DNA of 64,000 nt, taken from assembly GCF_049445795.1 (NCBI RefSeq), contig NZ_JBMSDT010000008.1, positions 248,001 through 312,000 on the forward strand, in the 5' to 3' direction. The translations under genes and the position numbers were made by a program. Every line of letters begins with the position of its first letter. Position 1 is the stretch's first letter. Source of the stretch: Larkinella sp049445795. Its GTDB lineage: Bacteria; Bacteroidota; Bacteroidia; Cytophagales; Spirosomataceae. This document shows positions 56,998-64,000 of the stretch, piece by piece. The notes under the pieces are model-generated. The model was not told the DNA's origin, ran no database searches, and saw nothing but the letters and a program-made list of their open reading frames with translations.

Positions 56998-59724
56998 ATG
57001 ACCAAAAAACAGCTCTGGATTGGCATTGGTATTTTAGCGCTGATTTTCGGCGTTTTTGTCTTTTACCGCTGGTCGAAAGCGCCCGCCCGCTCGGCCTGGA
57101 TGCTGATTCCGTCGGATGCGCTGCTGGTCATGGAAAGTTCGTCGTTGCAGGACACGCTTTCGAAGCAGGCGCAACTGAAGGAAATGGCGTTGCGAACCAC
57201 GCCGATTTTCCAGGAAGCCATTCGGAGTCTGGAAAGATTTGTCTGGTCACCGCTTGATACCACCAGCGCCCTGGCGTTTCTGCACGAAAAACCGGTTTGG
57301 TATTCCCTCCACCCTACATCCAAAGACCGCCTTGATTTTATCTTTTATATTCCGCTTCAGTCTACTCAGGATCAGTCATTTGTCAGCCGGATTCAGAATC
57401 CAAACGCCGATCAGTACCGGGTCCTGAGCCATCCCTACGAAGACACCAAAATCCACGAACTGCTCACGATCCGCAACGAATCGTTGGGGTCGTTTATCGT
57501 GCTGGATGACTACCTGGTGGCCAGTCCGTCGACGATTCTGATGGAAAGCGTGATCCGGCGGATGAAACAACCCTTCACCGAAACGCCCCTGCAACGGGCC
57601 GACGTGTCACTAATCCGGCCGGGCAATCTGGCGGGGTTGTATGTCCGCAGTTCGGTACTGTCGGCTGTTTTGTCGCCCAACGAGGCCAGTACGGATTATC
57701 AAACAAAATACATCAAGGCGCTCTTGCCGACCGAGCTGCTGACCCGGTTTCGCATCTCGCCCACCCGTACACATTTGATCGGGCTGTCGACCGACGACAT
57801 TGGGGCAAAAGGTGCACTGGCGAATCTCTTTGACCGGCAAACCCCGTTCCGCATCGGGTGCAGCAATCTGATTCCCGACCAGACGACCACTTTTTTCCAT
57901 TTCAGCCTGAGCGACGGCCCCCGGTTTGGCAAGGGACTAACGGCGTTTATCAATGCCGAGGATGACGCCGACACCCGCGAAGGTCGCCGGAAGCTGCGGC
58001 CCTTGCTCCAGAACGCCGAAAACGGCATTTATAAATACATCGGTAACGAGCTAGCCCTGCTCCGGCTCGATGCGCCTTCGGCCGACCGGCGACTGGTCAT
58101 GCTGATTCACTCCCGCAACGTCGACCGGTTGTGGGACCGCTACCAACTGGGCGCGCTGCTGGTGTCCGGCACCGACCGCGTTTCGTCGACCAAACCGTTT
58201 TTACGCTACCGGATTTCGTCCATCAACGCCCCCAACCTGCCCGCGTTTCTGTTTGGCGGTTTGTTTCGCGGTTTTGAGCAGACCTGGCTGGCGCAGGTCG
58301 GCGAGTACCTGGTCATTGCCAACGGCCAGGGGGTGTTGCAGGAATATTTGCAGGCCGTCGAACAACGCACGGTCTGGTCGGAGTCGGTTCGGCAGCGAGA
58401 TTTGCTGGAACAAACCATGCGACCCGCGAATTTTACGGCCTACACCCGGTTTACGCGCGCGGGTGAGTCGGTAACCGCCAACTGGCCGCAGTCGTGGCAG
58501 CACCTGCTGAACCACGACGAAACCGCCCTCGACAACGTCGAAAACCTGATTTATCAAAGTACTTACGGGCGCGAACGGATTTATTCGTCGCTCATCCTGG
58601 GCCGGACCACGCGCCGGGCCAGCGAAGCCGTCCTGAACCGGGTGTTTCTGCAACGAAAAATTGCGCTCAATGCGCCCCTGCTCAACCCGCCAATGATTTT
58701 GGGCGACTTTGTGGGCGGTTCGGGGGCCATCTGGGCCGTCGATAACACACAGCAATTCATGCTGATCACGCCGGAGGGCGAAAAACACAAACTCGGCACG
58801 GTCAATGGCCCGGTGTTGAGCCCGCTGGTGCCGGTTGATTTCCTGAGCAACGGGCGCTTGCAATACGCGTTTACCACAGCCCGTTCGCTGTACATTGCCG
58901 ACCCGGTCAATGGCCTGGCCCGACTGCAATCGATTCCACTGCCCGAGAGCGTCGAACCGGCCACATTGATGGCTCCCCGTCGCGACCAGAACCGGAACCT
59001 AATTCTGCTGCTCTCGCACCGCAATGGCAGCGTTTACGGTTACGACCGGCAGCAAAAGCGGTTTGTACGCCAATTTACCGTGACAACTCCGGCGGGCGAA
59101 GGCGTCGCGGCCTTTCATGCCCCGGTCCGGAATCAGGCGCTTTCGGTCGTATCGGTACAGAAAGACGGCAAGTTGTTTTTCTGGAACGAGAATGGCAGCC
59201 CGGTTTCCGGTTTTCCGCTGGATCTGAAAGCCGAACTGATCGGTCCGGCCTGGCTGGAAACTGGCAGCCCTTCGACCCTGACAACACTGAGCCGCCAGGG
59301 CGAATTGATTCACATAGGGTCCGACGGGCAGATCACCGACCGAAATCAGCTTTACCGGCCCATTCGGCGAGGCTCTTTCCGCCTGCTTCCGGAAGTGAAC
59401 CAGAACGGCTACCTGCTGCTGCGGAGCACCGACACGGAAGCGGCCATTCTGAACCGGAATGGCCAACTGCGGTTTGAGGTGCGGGGACTTCGCCCCGGGC
59501 AAACTACCATACGGTACCACGTTTTAGGCTCCGGCGTGAACCTGATCAGCGTAAAATCCGGTAATTTTACAACGCTTTACAACCTGGACGGCCAGCCCAT
59601 CGGCGACCGGCCCATTCCGGGCACCTATCCGGTCGAACTGCAATTTTCGCCGAACCGGAACAAGTTATTTGTGTATAGTACCGACAACAAAGCCCTCCAG
59701 ATTTGGTCGGTGAAGTTGCGTTAA
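56998..59724 (+). CDS. Membrane-anchored protein with C-terminal propeller-like half, unknown function
   Basis: 908 residues. One N-terminal anchor helix (LWIGIGILALIFGVFVFYRW) is followed by about 550 residues I cannot assign (LIPSDALLVMESSSLQDTLS and on). The C-terminal 330 residues have repeats such as GSVYGYDRQQKRFVRQFTVT, GKLFFWNENGSPVSGFPLDL, GELIHIGSDGQI and ILNRNGQLRFEV, which look like propeller blades. It could be a periplasmic scaffold. The SGNH-like lipoprotein gene begins 10 bases after its stop, so the two are probably made together. Nothing here points to an enzyme activity. Confidence 0.7.
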   Translation: MTKKQLWIGIGILALIFGVFVFYRWSKAPARSAWMLIPSDALLVMESSSLQDTLSKQAQLKEMALRTTPIFQEAIRSLERFVWSPLDTTSALAFLHEKPVWYSLHPTSKDRLDFIFYIPLQSTQDQSFVSRIQNPNADQYRVLSHPYEDTKIHELLTIRNESLGSFIVLDDYLVASPSTILMESVIRRMKQPFTETPLQRADVSLIRPGNLAGLYVRSSVLSAVLSPNEASTDYQTKYIKALLPTELLTRFRISPTRTHLIGLSTDDIGAKGALANLFDRQTPFRIGCSNLIPDQTTTFFHFSLSDGPRFGKGLTAFINAEDDADTREGRRKLRPLLQNAENGIYKYIGNELALLRLDAPSADRRLVMLIHSRNVDRLWDRYQLGALLVSGTDRVSSTKPFLRYRISSINAPNLPAFLFGGLFRGFEQTWLAQVGEYLVIANGQGVLQEYLQAVEQRTVWSESVRQRDLLEQTMRPANFTAYTRFTRAGESVTANWPQSWQHLLNHDETALDNVENLIYQSTYGRERIYSSLILGRTTRRASEAVLNRVFLQRKIALNAPLLNPPMILGDFVGGSGAIWAVDNTQQFMLITPEGEKHKLGTVNGPVLSPLVPVDFLSNGRLQYAFTTARSLYIADPVNGLARLQSIPLPESVEPATLMAPRRDQNRNLILLLSHRNGSVYGYDRQQKRFVRQFTVTTPAGEGVAAFHAPVRNQALSVVSVQKDGKLFFWNENGSPVSGFPLDLKAELIGPAWLETGSPSTLTTLSRQGELIHIGSDGQITDRNQLYRPIRRGSFRLLPEVNQNGYLLLRSTDTEAAILNRNGQLRFEVRGLRPGQTTIRYHVLGSGVNLISVKSGNFTTLYNLDGQPIGDRPIPGTYPVELQFSPNRNKLFVYSTDNKALQIWSVKLR

Positions 59725-59734
59725 CAGGAATTGT

Positions 59735-60790
59735 ATGAACATTGGCATTTTGGCCCGGTATCTGGTTTTAGTGGTTGCCATTCTGGTTTACATCGGCAGT
59801 TGTTCCTCAGAGGTGATGTATTCCGCCCAGCGCGAAGGCATCATTGCCGACGACTACCGGTTTGGGGACCTCTACCGGCTGGCAAATCTGCCGCAGTTCA
59901 AAAACCGGCAGATTCCGTGTCCACCGGCGATGCCCGCCAACACGCCCCGGAAGCCCGTTCATTTTTACATCATCGGCGACAGCTTTTCCGAGCCGCCCCG
60001 GGTCACGATCAACGACCTGCCCGTCGAACGTTTCCACCGGACCAAATGGGCGTTCGACCGCTGGGTGCAACTGGATACGACCAAAACCAACATCCTCGTC
60101 ATTGAAACCGTCGAGCGGCATTTCCGGGATCAGTTTGGCAAGCACATCACCGACCTGCACGTTGTTCCGGATACCACGAAAGCGGTTACCAAACCCGACA
60201 CCCGCCTGACCTGGCAGTCGTTGACCAAAGAGCTGGAGACGTTGTTTTCGCGGGATGCGGTGGAGGGACGCCTGGAAACCATTCTGTTTTTCTCGGATTG
60301 GGCGCTGTGGTTCAAGGAGTTAAAAGCCTGGCTGACGCTCGACTGGTTCGGGCGGGTCAACCCCAAAACGTCGCTCTCCCCCGATGGCAAACACCTGCTG
60401 TATTATTTCGACACGGATACGTCGCTGCACAATTCGTCGTTCAAACCCCTGCCCGATTCGCTCCTGAACCGGTACATCGATACCATCAATGTGGTGGCAG
60501 ACCGGTACCGGAAGGTCGGTTTTGATCAGGTTTACCTGTCCATCATTCCCAATAAAACCAGCATTTACGCGCCCGATATGGGGCCATTGCCCTACAATCA
60601 CCTCATCGAACGGGTCCAGCAAAGTCCGCGTCTGAAAGTCCCGGCAATTGACATTTATACCCCTTACAAAGCCAGCCGGGAACCGCTATACGAGATCAGC
60701 GACGCCCACTGGAACTGTGCGGGTCGGGCCATCTGGATGCGGGAGGTGACGAAGGTGTTAAACGATGTCGAGGTACCAAAAAGACAGTAG
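59735..60790 (+). CDS. AlgJ/AlgX-like SGNH-fold lipoprotein
   Basis: 351 residues. The signal peptide ends VYIGSC, a lipobox with Cys near residue 23. PVHFYIIGDSFSEPPR holds the SGNH block-I Ser, and EISDAHWNCAGRAIW near the end holds the Asp-x-His pair as in AlgJ/AlgX acetyltransferases (DxHW pattern). SDAH with the Asn and Gly that follow suggests an intact active site. Such enzymes move acetyl groups onto exported glycans together with a membrane acyltransferase, and two OafA-type genes are nearby. Assignment to acetyl transfer is inference from motif and context. Confidence 0.72.
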   Translation: MNIGILARYLVLVVAILVYIGSCSSEVMYSAQREGIIADDYRFGDLYRLANLPQFKNRQIPCPPAMPANTPRKPVHFYIIGDSFSEPPRVTINDLPVERFHRTKWAFDRWVQLDTTKTNILVIETVERHFRDQFGKHITDLHVVPDTTKAVTKPDTRLTWQSLTKELETLFSRDAVEGRLETILFFSDWALWFKELKAWLTLDWFGRVNPKTSLSPDGKHLLYYFDTDTSLHNSSFKPLPDSLLNRYIDTINVVADRYRKVGFDQVYLSIIPNKTSIYAPDMGPLPYNHLIERVQQSPRLKVPAIDIYTPYKASREPLYEISDAHWNCAGRAIWMREVTKVLNDVEVPKRQ

Positions 60791-60800
60791 CGCGCGTCAC

Positions 60801-62459
60801 TTAGTGCAGCAAATCCCGACGGATAAAGCTGTATTCGCCGGGTTTTAATCCTTCTTTTTTAATGAATGTCGGGGGCGGGTTTTGAATAAACCGTTGTACG
60901 CTGCTATCGGCTTTGTAATAGTCCAGGATGACTGGCCGAAAAACGATCAGGTTAATGTCTTTTTGCTGCAGAAACGTATTGAAATCGGTATTACGTTTAT
61001 ATTCAGCATACGAGACAGCATTGCCACCAATGTAGGTAATAAGTTGATCTTTATTATCAAAAATTCGAATACGGTTTTTATCTTTCACCGATGATGTAAT
61101 TTGCCGGACATAGCTGATCAATTCATTGTCGCCCGGCGATTTCGGAACCTGGCGTTGCCAGCCCCAAACCAGGAATAACCCCATCCCAAGCAGAAAAAAA
61201 ACGCGCAGACCATAGCGCACCCATTCGTTTTTCCCCAACTCGTTGTTCGCTAGCGAACGCAGCCAGGGCCTTTGTTGAAGGCTGCTAACGACCAATCCAA
61301 TCAGCACAGGGAAGAAGAAATAAAACGGCGGCAAATAACGCGGCTTTGTCCCCATTGAGTACAACGAACTAACGATGGGAGCCAGAATTGCCAGACTCGT
61401 CATTAAGTAAGGTAGCGGATTCTTCAGTACGGTTTCGGCTATTTTATGGCCGGTTTTTCGCAGCGAAATCATCGCCAGGAAACCTCCTATAATAAAAAGC
61501 CAGGTCAGTTTATGGTAGTACAACCGCTCGATGAATGCCAGTCCCGGCAGTTTACTGATGGGCTCTAAATACGAATAAAGAAGGGTTGCGAGTTGCTGGC
61601 CGAAGTTCCGGGCATTGAACAGGATGTGCTGTTCGAGCACCAAAGCCGGATGTTTGACCAACGCATCGCCGAATCCTTTAACGGGTTCGCCGAAAATAAT
61701 GCGCGACATCACCTCATAATCGACCCAGTTGTTATACGGTTTTAACCGTTGGTCGTCCGGATGCTGCATGTTGTAATTATAGGAGAAATCCTGCTTGAAA
61801 GCACTTTCGCCTTTATCGGACAACGGACTTCCGACACTTACGAAAATTACCAGGACACTCACGACAACCCCCAGCAGAGCGATTGGCGATTGCCGAAGCC
61901 GAATCGTAACACCAATTAACACCATCAAACACAACCCAAATGAAACAATGACTTCGGGTCGAATGTAAGTGAAGACATAATAACAGAAGGTTGTCAATAC
62001 CAGCGCCTTGTAAAGATTCTTTTTGAAAAACCGTTCACAGGCAACGTAAAGAAGCAGGGTGGCGAGGAATAGAAAGATGGATACTTTTACGCCTTCGGGG
62101 AAATTGATCGTCGAGAAATGAAACACCAGCGCACTGTATAAAGCCCACCACCACCGCAAACCCACCAGTCGAATGGCCGTGTACAAAACCAGGGTCGGGA
62201 GTGACGATAACAGAACCATATTCAGGTAATAAAGCCGGACCGTGTCGCTTTCGAAAAAGGAAAGAAATTTATACCAGAGCGAATAAATAGGCCCCCAGTC
62301 GGTCTGCAACCCCAGGCGAAATAAGGTGATTCCCTGGTACATATAAAATCCTTCGTCCCCCATCTGAATATTCGAAATGGCCGTGATTTGGTGATTCAGG
62401 ACGTAGCAGGCCAGGGCAATCAGAAGCAGACTGATTCCGTCGAAAACACGTTCTTTCAT
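60801..62459 (-). CDS. Multi-spanning GT-C-like membrane protein
   Basis: 552 residues, about eleven membrane segments and a soluble C-terminal domain (NRIRIFDNKDQLITYIGGNA). The first loop reads SNIQMGDEGFYMYQG with Asp 35-Glu 36, matching the position of the acid pair in the GT-C protein at 45928. No exact family is recognised. It faces the glycan run from the other strand, 10 bases from the SGNH gene stop. Its DNA is somewhat A+T-richer than the neighbouring genes. Confidence 0.65.
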   Translation of the reverse strand: MKERVFDGISLLLIALACYVLNHQITAISNIQMGDEGFYMYQGITLFRLGLQTDWGPIYSLWYKFLSFFESDTVRLYYLNMVLLSSLPTLVLYTAIRLVGLRWWWALYSALVFHFSTINFPEGVKVSIFLFLATLLLYVACERFFKKNLYKALVLTTFCYYVFTYIRPEVIVSFGLCLMVLIGVTIRLRQSPIALLGVVVSVLVIFVSVGSPLSDKGESAFKQDFSYNYNMQHPDDQRLKPYNNWVDYEVMSRIIFGEPVKGFGDALVKHPALVLEQHILFNARNFGQQLATLLYSYLEPISKLPGLAFIERLYYHKLTWLFIIGGFLAMISLRKTGHKIAETVLKNPLPYLMTSLAILAPIVSSLYSMGTKPRYLPPFYFFFPVLIGLVVSSLQQRPWLRSLANNELGKNEWVRYGLRVFFLLGMGLFLVWGWQRQVPKSPGDNELISYVRQITSSVKDKNRIRIFDNKDQLITYIGGNAVSYAEYKRNTDFNTFLQQKDINLIVFRPVILDYYKADSSVQRFIQNPPPTFIKKEGLKPGEYSFIRRDLLH

Positions 62460-62496
62460 TCAGATGGCTGGAAGGAGATTCAAAGGTATCTAAAAG

Positions 62497-62532
62497 CAAA
62501 AAAGCTTTCTATCCGGACGATAAAAAGCTTTG
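62497..62532 (-). terminator. Terminator of the tRNA-Val gene
   Basis: On the minus strand AAAGCTTT pairs with a second AAAGCTTT around TATC-GTCC-GGATA, followed by T residues. It lies directly after the tRNA 3' end and before the membrane protein gene. Confidence 0.65.
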
Positions 62533-62538
62533 TTTTTG

Positions 62539-62613
62539 TAGGATGTAGCGGGCTCGAACCGCTGACCTCCGCCCTGTCAAGACGGCGCTCTGAACCAACT
62601 GAGCTAACATCCT
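62539..62613 (-). tRNA. tRNA-Val (anticodon GAC)
   Basis: The 75-base minus-strand sequence folds as a cloverleaf. The acceptor AGGATGT pairs with ACATCCT, and the D arm is GCTC-AGTTGGTTCA-GAGC. The anticodon arm is CCGTC-TTGACAG-GGCGG with GAC at plus positions 62576-62578. The T arm is AGCGG-TTCGAGC-CCGCT. The discriminator is A and CCA is not encoded. The loop TTGACAG puts GAC in the anticodon place. Reading GTC from the other strand as tRNA-Asp does not give a proper stem. Confidence 0.92.
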
Positions 62614-62644
62614 GTCGTGTTTTCAGGCCACAAAAATAGGAGTT

Positions 62645-63955
62645 TTATTCGGTTTCCAAACGAACCCGGTAAACTTTTTGTGACGGAATGCGCCACAAGA
62701 GCAGCAAACCGGCGATAAACAGCACCAGCAGTGCCAGCACGCTGTTCCGCATACTGCCCGTAACCTGCTCAATCAGACCGTAAATCAGGGTGCCAATAAC
62801 GATGGATAATTTTTCGGTTACATCGTAAAAGCTGAAATACGACGCCGTGTCGTGCGTGCCGTCCGGAATGAGCTTGGAGTAGGTCGCCCGCGACAGGGCC
62901 TGGATGCCGCCCATCACCAGCCCCACCAGAACAGCCAGCGCGTAAAACTGGTTTTCGGTCATGACGTAATAAGCGCCGATGCAAATGCCGATCCAGATTG
63001 TCACAGCGATCATTAGCGCGTAAATATTCCCAAACCGCCCCGATAACCGCGCAAACAGGATGGCACCCGGAATGGCAATCAACTGGATCAGCAGAATGGT
63101 AATGATCAGGCTTTGAGCAGGTAGTTTCAACTCATCGCTCCCGAAGATCGTGGCAATGTACATAACGGTTTGCACGGCCATGTTGTAAATGAAAAAAGCC
63201 AGCAGAAACTGCTTCAGTAACCGCTGCTTCTGCACCTGGCTGTACACCTTTTTCAATTCCCGAAAACCGTTGAAAATCCAGCCTCCCGCGTCGTTGGTGC
63301 GGGGACGTCGTTCGGCAGCGGGCAGATACCGGAACGAAAGCTGGGCAAAGCCAAACCACCACAGGCCCACGGTCAGGAAGGAAATCCGCGACGCCATGGC
63401 ACCCGACATGCCCCCGTACCACTGCGGAAAGAGAATCATCGTCAGGTTAAAAACCATCAACAAAACGCTGCCGATGTAGCCCATAGTAAAACCGCGCGCA
63501 CTGACCCGGTCGATCTGGTCTTCCGTCACGATTTCGGGCAGGTAGGAGTTGTAAAAAACGATGCTTCCGCCCCAGCCGACCAGACTTAGTATGAAGCAGA
63601 AAACCGCAAACGTCGTGGTTTCCTGCGTGAAAAAATACAGGAGCGCACAACTGACCGAGCCCAGGATGCAGAAGAATTTCATGAACCCCTTTTTCTGCCC
63701 ACTGTAGTCCGCCAGCGCCGACGAAATGGGACTCAGCAGGGCAATCAACAGAAACGAAACCGAAACCGCGTAGGAAAACAGCACCGAATTTTTGACCGAA
63801 AACCCGAGAAAGTCAATGACGTTGCCTCCGGCCGCGTTTAAAGCCGTTGCGCTGAAATAGACCGGAAAAATACTGGAGACAATGACCAGCGAATGCACCG
63901 AATTAGCCCAGTCGTAGAAGCACCAGGCGTTGATGACACGGGGATTATTTTTCAT
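62645..63955 (-). CDS. UMF1-family (Atg22-like) MFS transporter
   Basis: 436 residues with twelve membrane segments. NAWCFYDWANSVHSLVIVSS is the UMF1 hallmark at the N-terminus, and SPISSALADYSGQKKGFMKF is the loop 2-3 motif of MFS proteins. The second half has AIPGAILFARLSGRFGN and ALSRATYSKLIPDG, and the tail VYRVRLETE is short. The family is related to yeast vacuolar amino-acid exporter Atg22; bacterial substrates are not known. It is transcribed toward the tRNA gene and probably starts from a -7 element at 63991. Confidence 0.9.
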   Translation of the reverse strand: MKNNPRVINAWCFYDWANSVHSLVIVSSIFPVYFSATALNAAGGNVIDFLGFSVKNSVLFSYAVSVSFLLIALLSPISSALADYSGQKKGFMKFFCILGSVSCALLYFFTQETTTFAVFCFILSLVGWGGSIVFYNSYLPEIVTEDQIDRVSARGFTMGYIGSVLLMVFNLTMILFPQWYGGMSGAMASRISFLTVGLWWFGFAQLSFRYLPAAERRPRTNDAGGWIFNGFRELKKVYSQVQKQRLLKQFLLAFFIYNMAVQTVMYIATIFGSDELKLPAQSLIITILLIQLIAIPGAILFARLSGRFGNIYALMIAVTIWIGICIGAYYVMTENQFYALAVLVGLVMGGIQALSRATYSKLIPDGTHDTASYFSFYDVTEKLSIVIGTLIYGLIEQVTGSMRNSVLALLVLFIAGLLLLWRIPSQKVYRVRLETE

Positions 63956-63990
63956 GAACCAGTGGGTAGAGGCCGTAAAACCAAATGCTT

Positions 63991-63998
63991 GAAAGATA
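63991..63998 (-). promoter_or_regulatory. Possible -7 element upstream of the UMF1 gene
   Basis: TATCTTTC on the minus strand matches TAnnTTTG at seven of eight positions, 36 bases before the ATG. The -33 region is cut off by the window end. Confidence 0.3.
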
Positions 63999-64000
63999 CG

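Noticed and set aside
62539..62613. tRNA read as tRNA-Asp (GTC) on the plus strand
   Set aside because: Only the minus strand gives the conserved TTCGAGC T-loop and AGTTGG D-loop, and its anticodon loop TTGACAG gives GAC (Val).

Overview
The window looks like a chromosome segment of a member of the Bacteroidota, most likely order Cytophagales close to Spirosoma or Larkinella. That placement is inferred, not tested by alignment. The evidence is a SusC/SusD pair, a TonB receptor followed by a DUF4249 lipoprotein, many PadR plus large MacB/FtsX-type permease genes, promoter candidates of the TAnnTTTG type instead of Shine-Dalgarno-led starts, and a clearly G+C-rich coding style. Both window ends cut into transcription units: a DUF4142 gene end at the left, and the upstream region of a UMF1 transporter at the right.

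Layout. Positions 1-11000 are mostly housekeeping genes: LpxH, CdsA, a CPBP protease with a DUF2007 protein, DusB, a KdtX-like glycosyltransferase, an EamA transporter, a biotin carrier protein, PyrH and Frr. Positions 11000-27100 are envelope and accessory genes. They comprise a TonB receptor with its DUF4249 partner, two PadR-permease cassettes facing each other tail to tail with matching TGTCC-N6-GGACA dyads upstream, an orphan ParD antitoxin, and a SusD/SusC pair. Positions 27300-33050 hold the UDP-glucose to UDP-glucuronate to UDP-xylose enzymes, an acyl-CoA dehydrogenase, and a stomatin/NfeD pair. Positions 33050-33760 are a decayed A+T-rich island with remnants of an AAA15-type ATPase and of a membrane protein. 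Positions 33760-43550 hold a multi-PAS histidine kinase, a MobA-like/XdhC pair, a purL-uma2-uma2-truA operon in which one Uma2 has lost its catalytic core, and a HipA-like kinase overlapping a DUF3037 gene. Positions 43800-62460 are an OmpA-family propeller protein followed by a long run of surface-glycan-type genes. These are GT-C-like membrane proteins, a transketolase split into two genes around an SDR-GT2 fusion, two OafA-type acyltransferases, a GT2, a 908-residue anchored protein of unknown function, and an AlgJ-like SGNH lipoprotein. A tRNA-Val(GAC) and a UMF1-type MFS transporter end the window.

The most unusual non-coding signal is a set of eleven long imperfect inverted repeats in gaps between genes. 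Each is built from short reiterated words, such as ATTCATCATT, TTATTCAATATTCG, CACTCATTCGCTCATTC or ACACAGGGTTAATCAGAG. Every one lies at the 3' end of at least one gene, and none lies in any of the seven divergent gaps. One supplies the last codons and stop of truA. The best candidates for an undescribed protein system are the split transketolase/SDR-GT2 locus, the HipA-like kinase/DUF3037 pair, and the mirrored PadR-permease cassettes. Assignments rest on reading motifs by eye; no database search was run.
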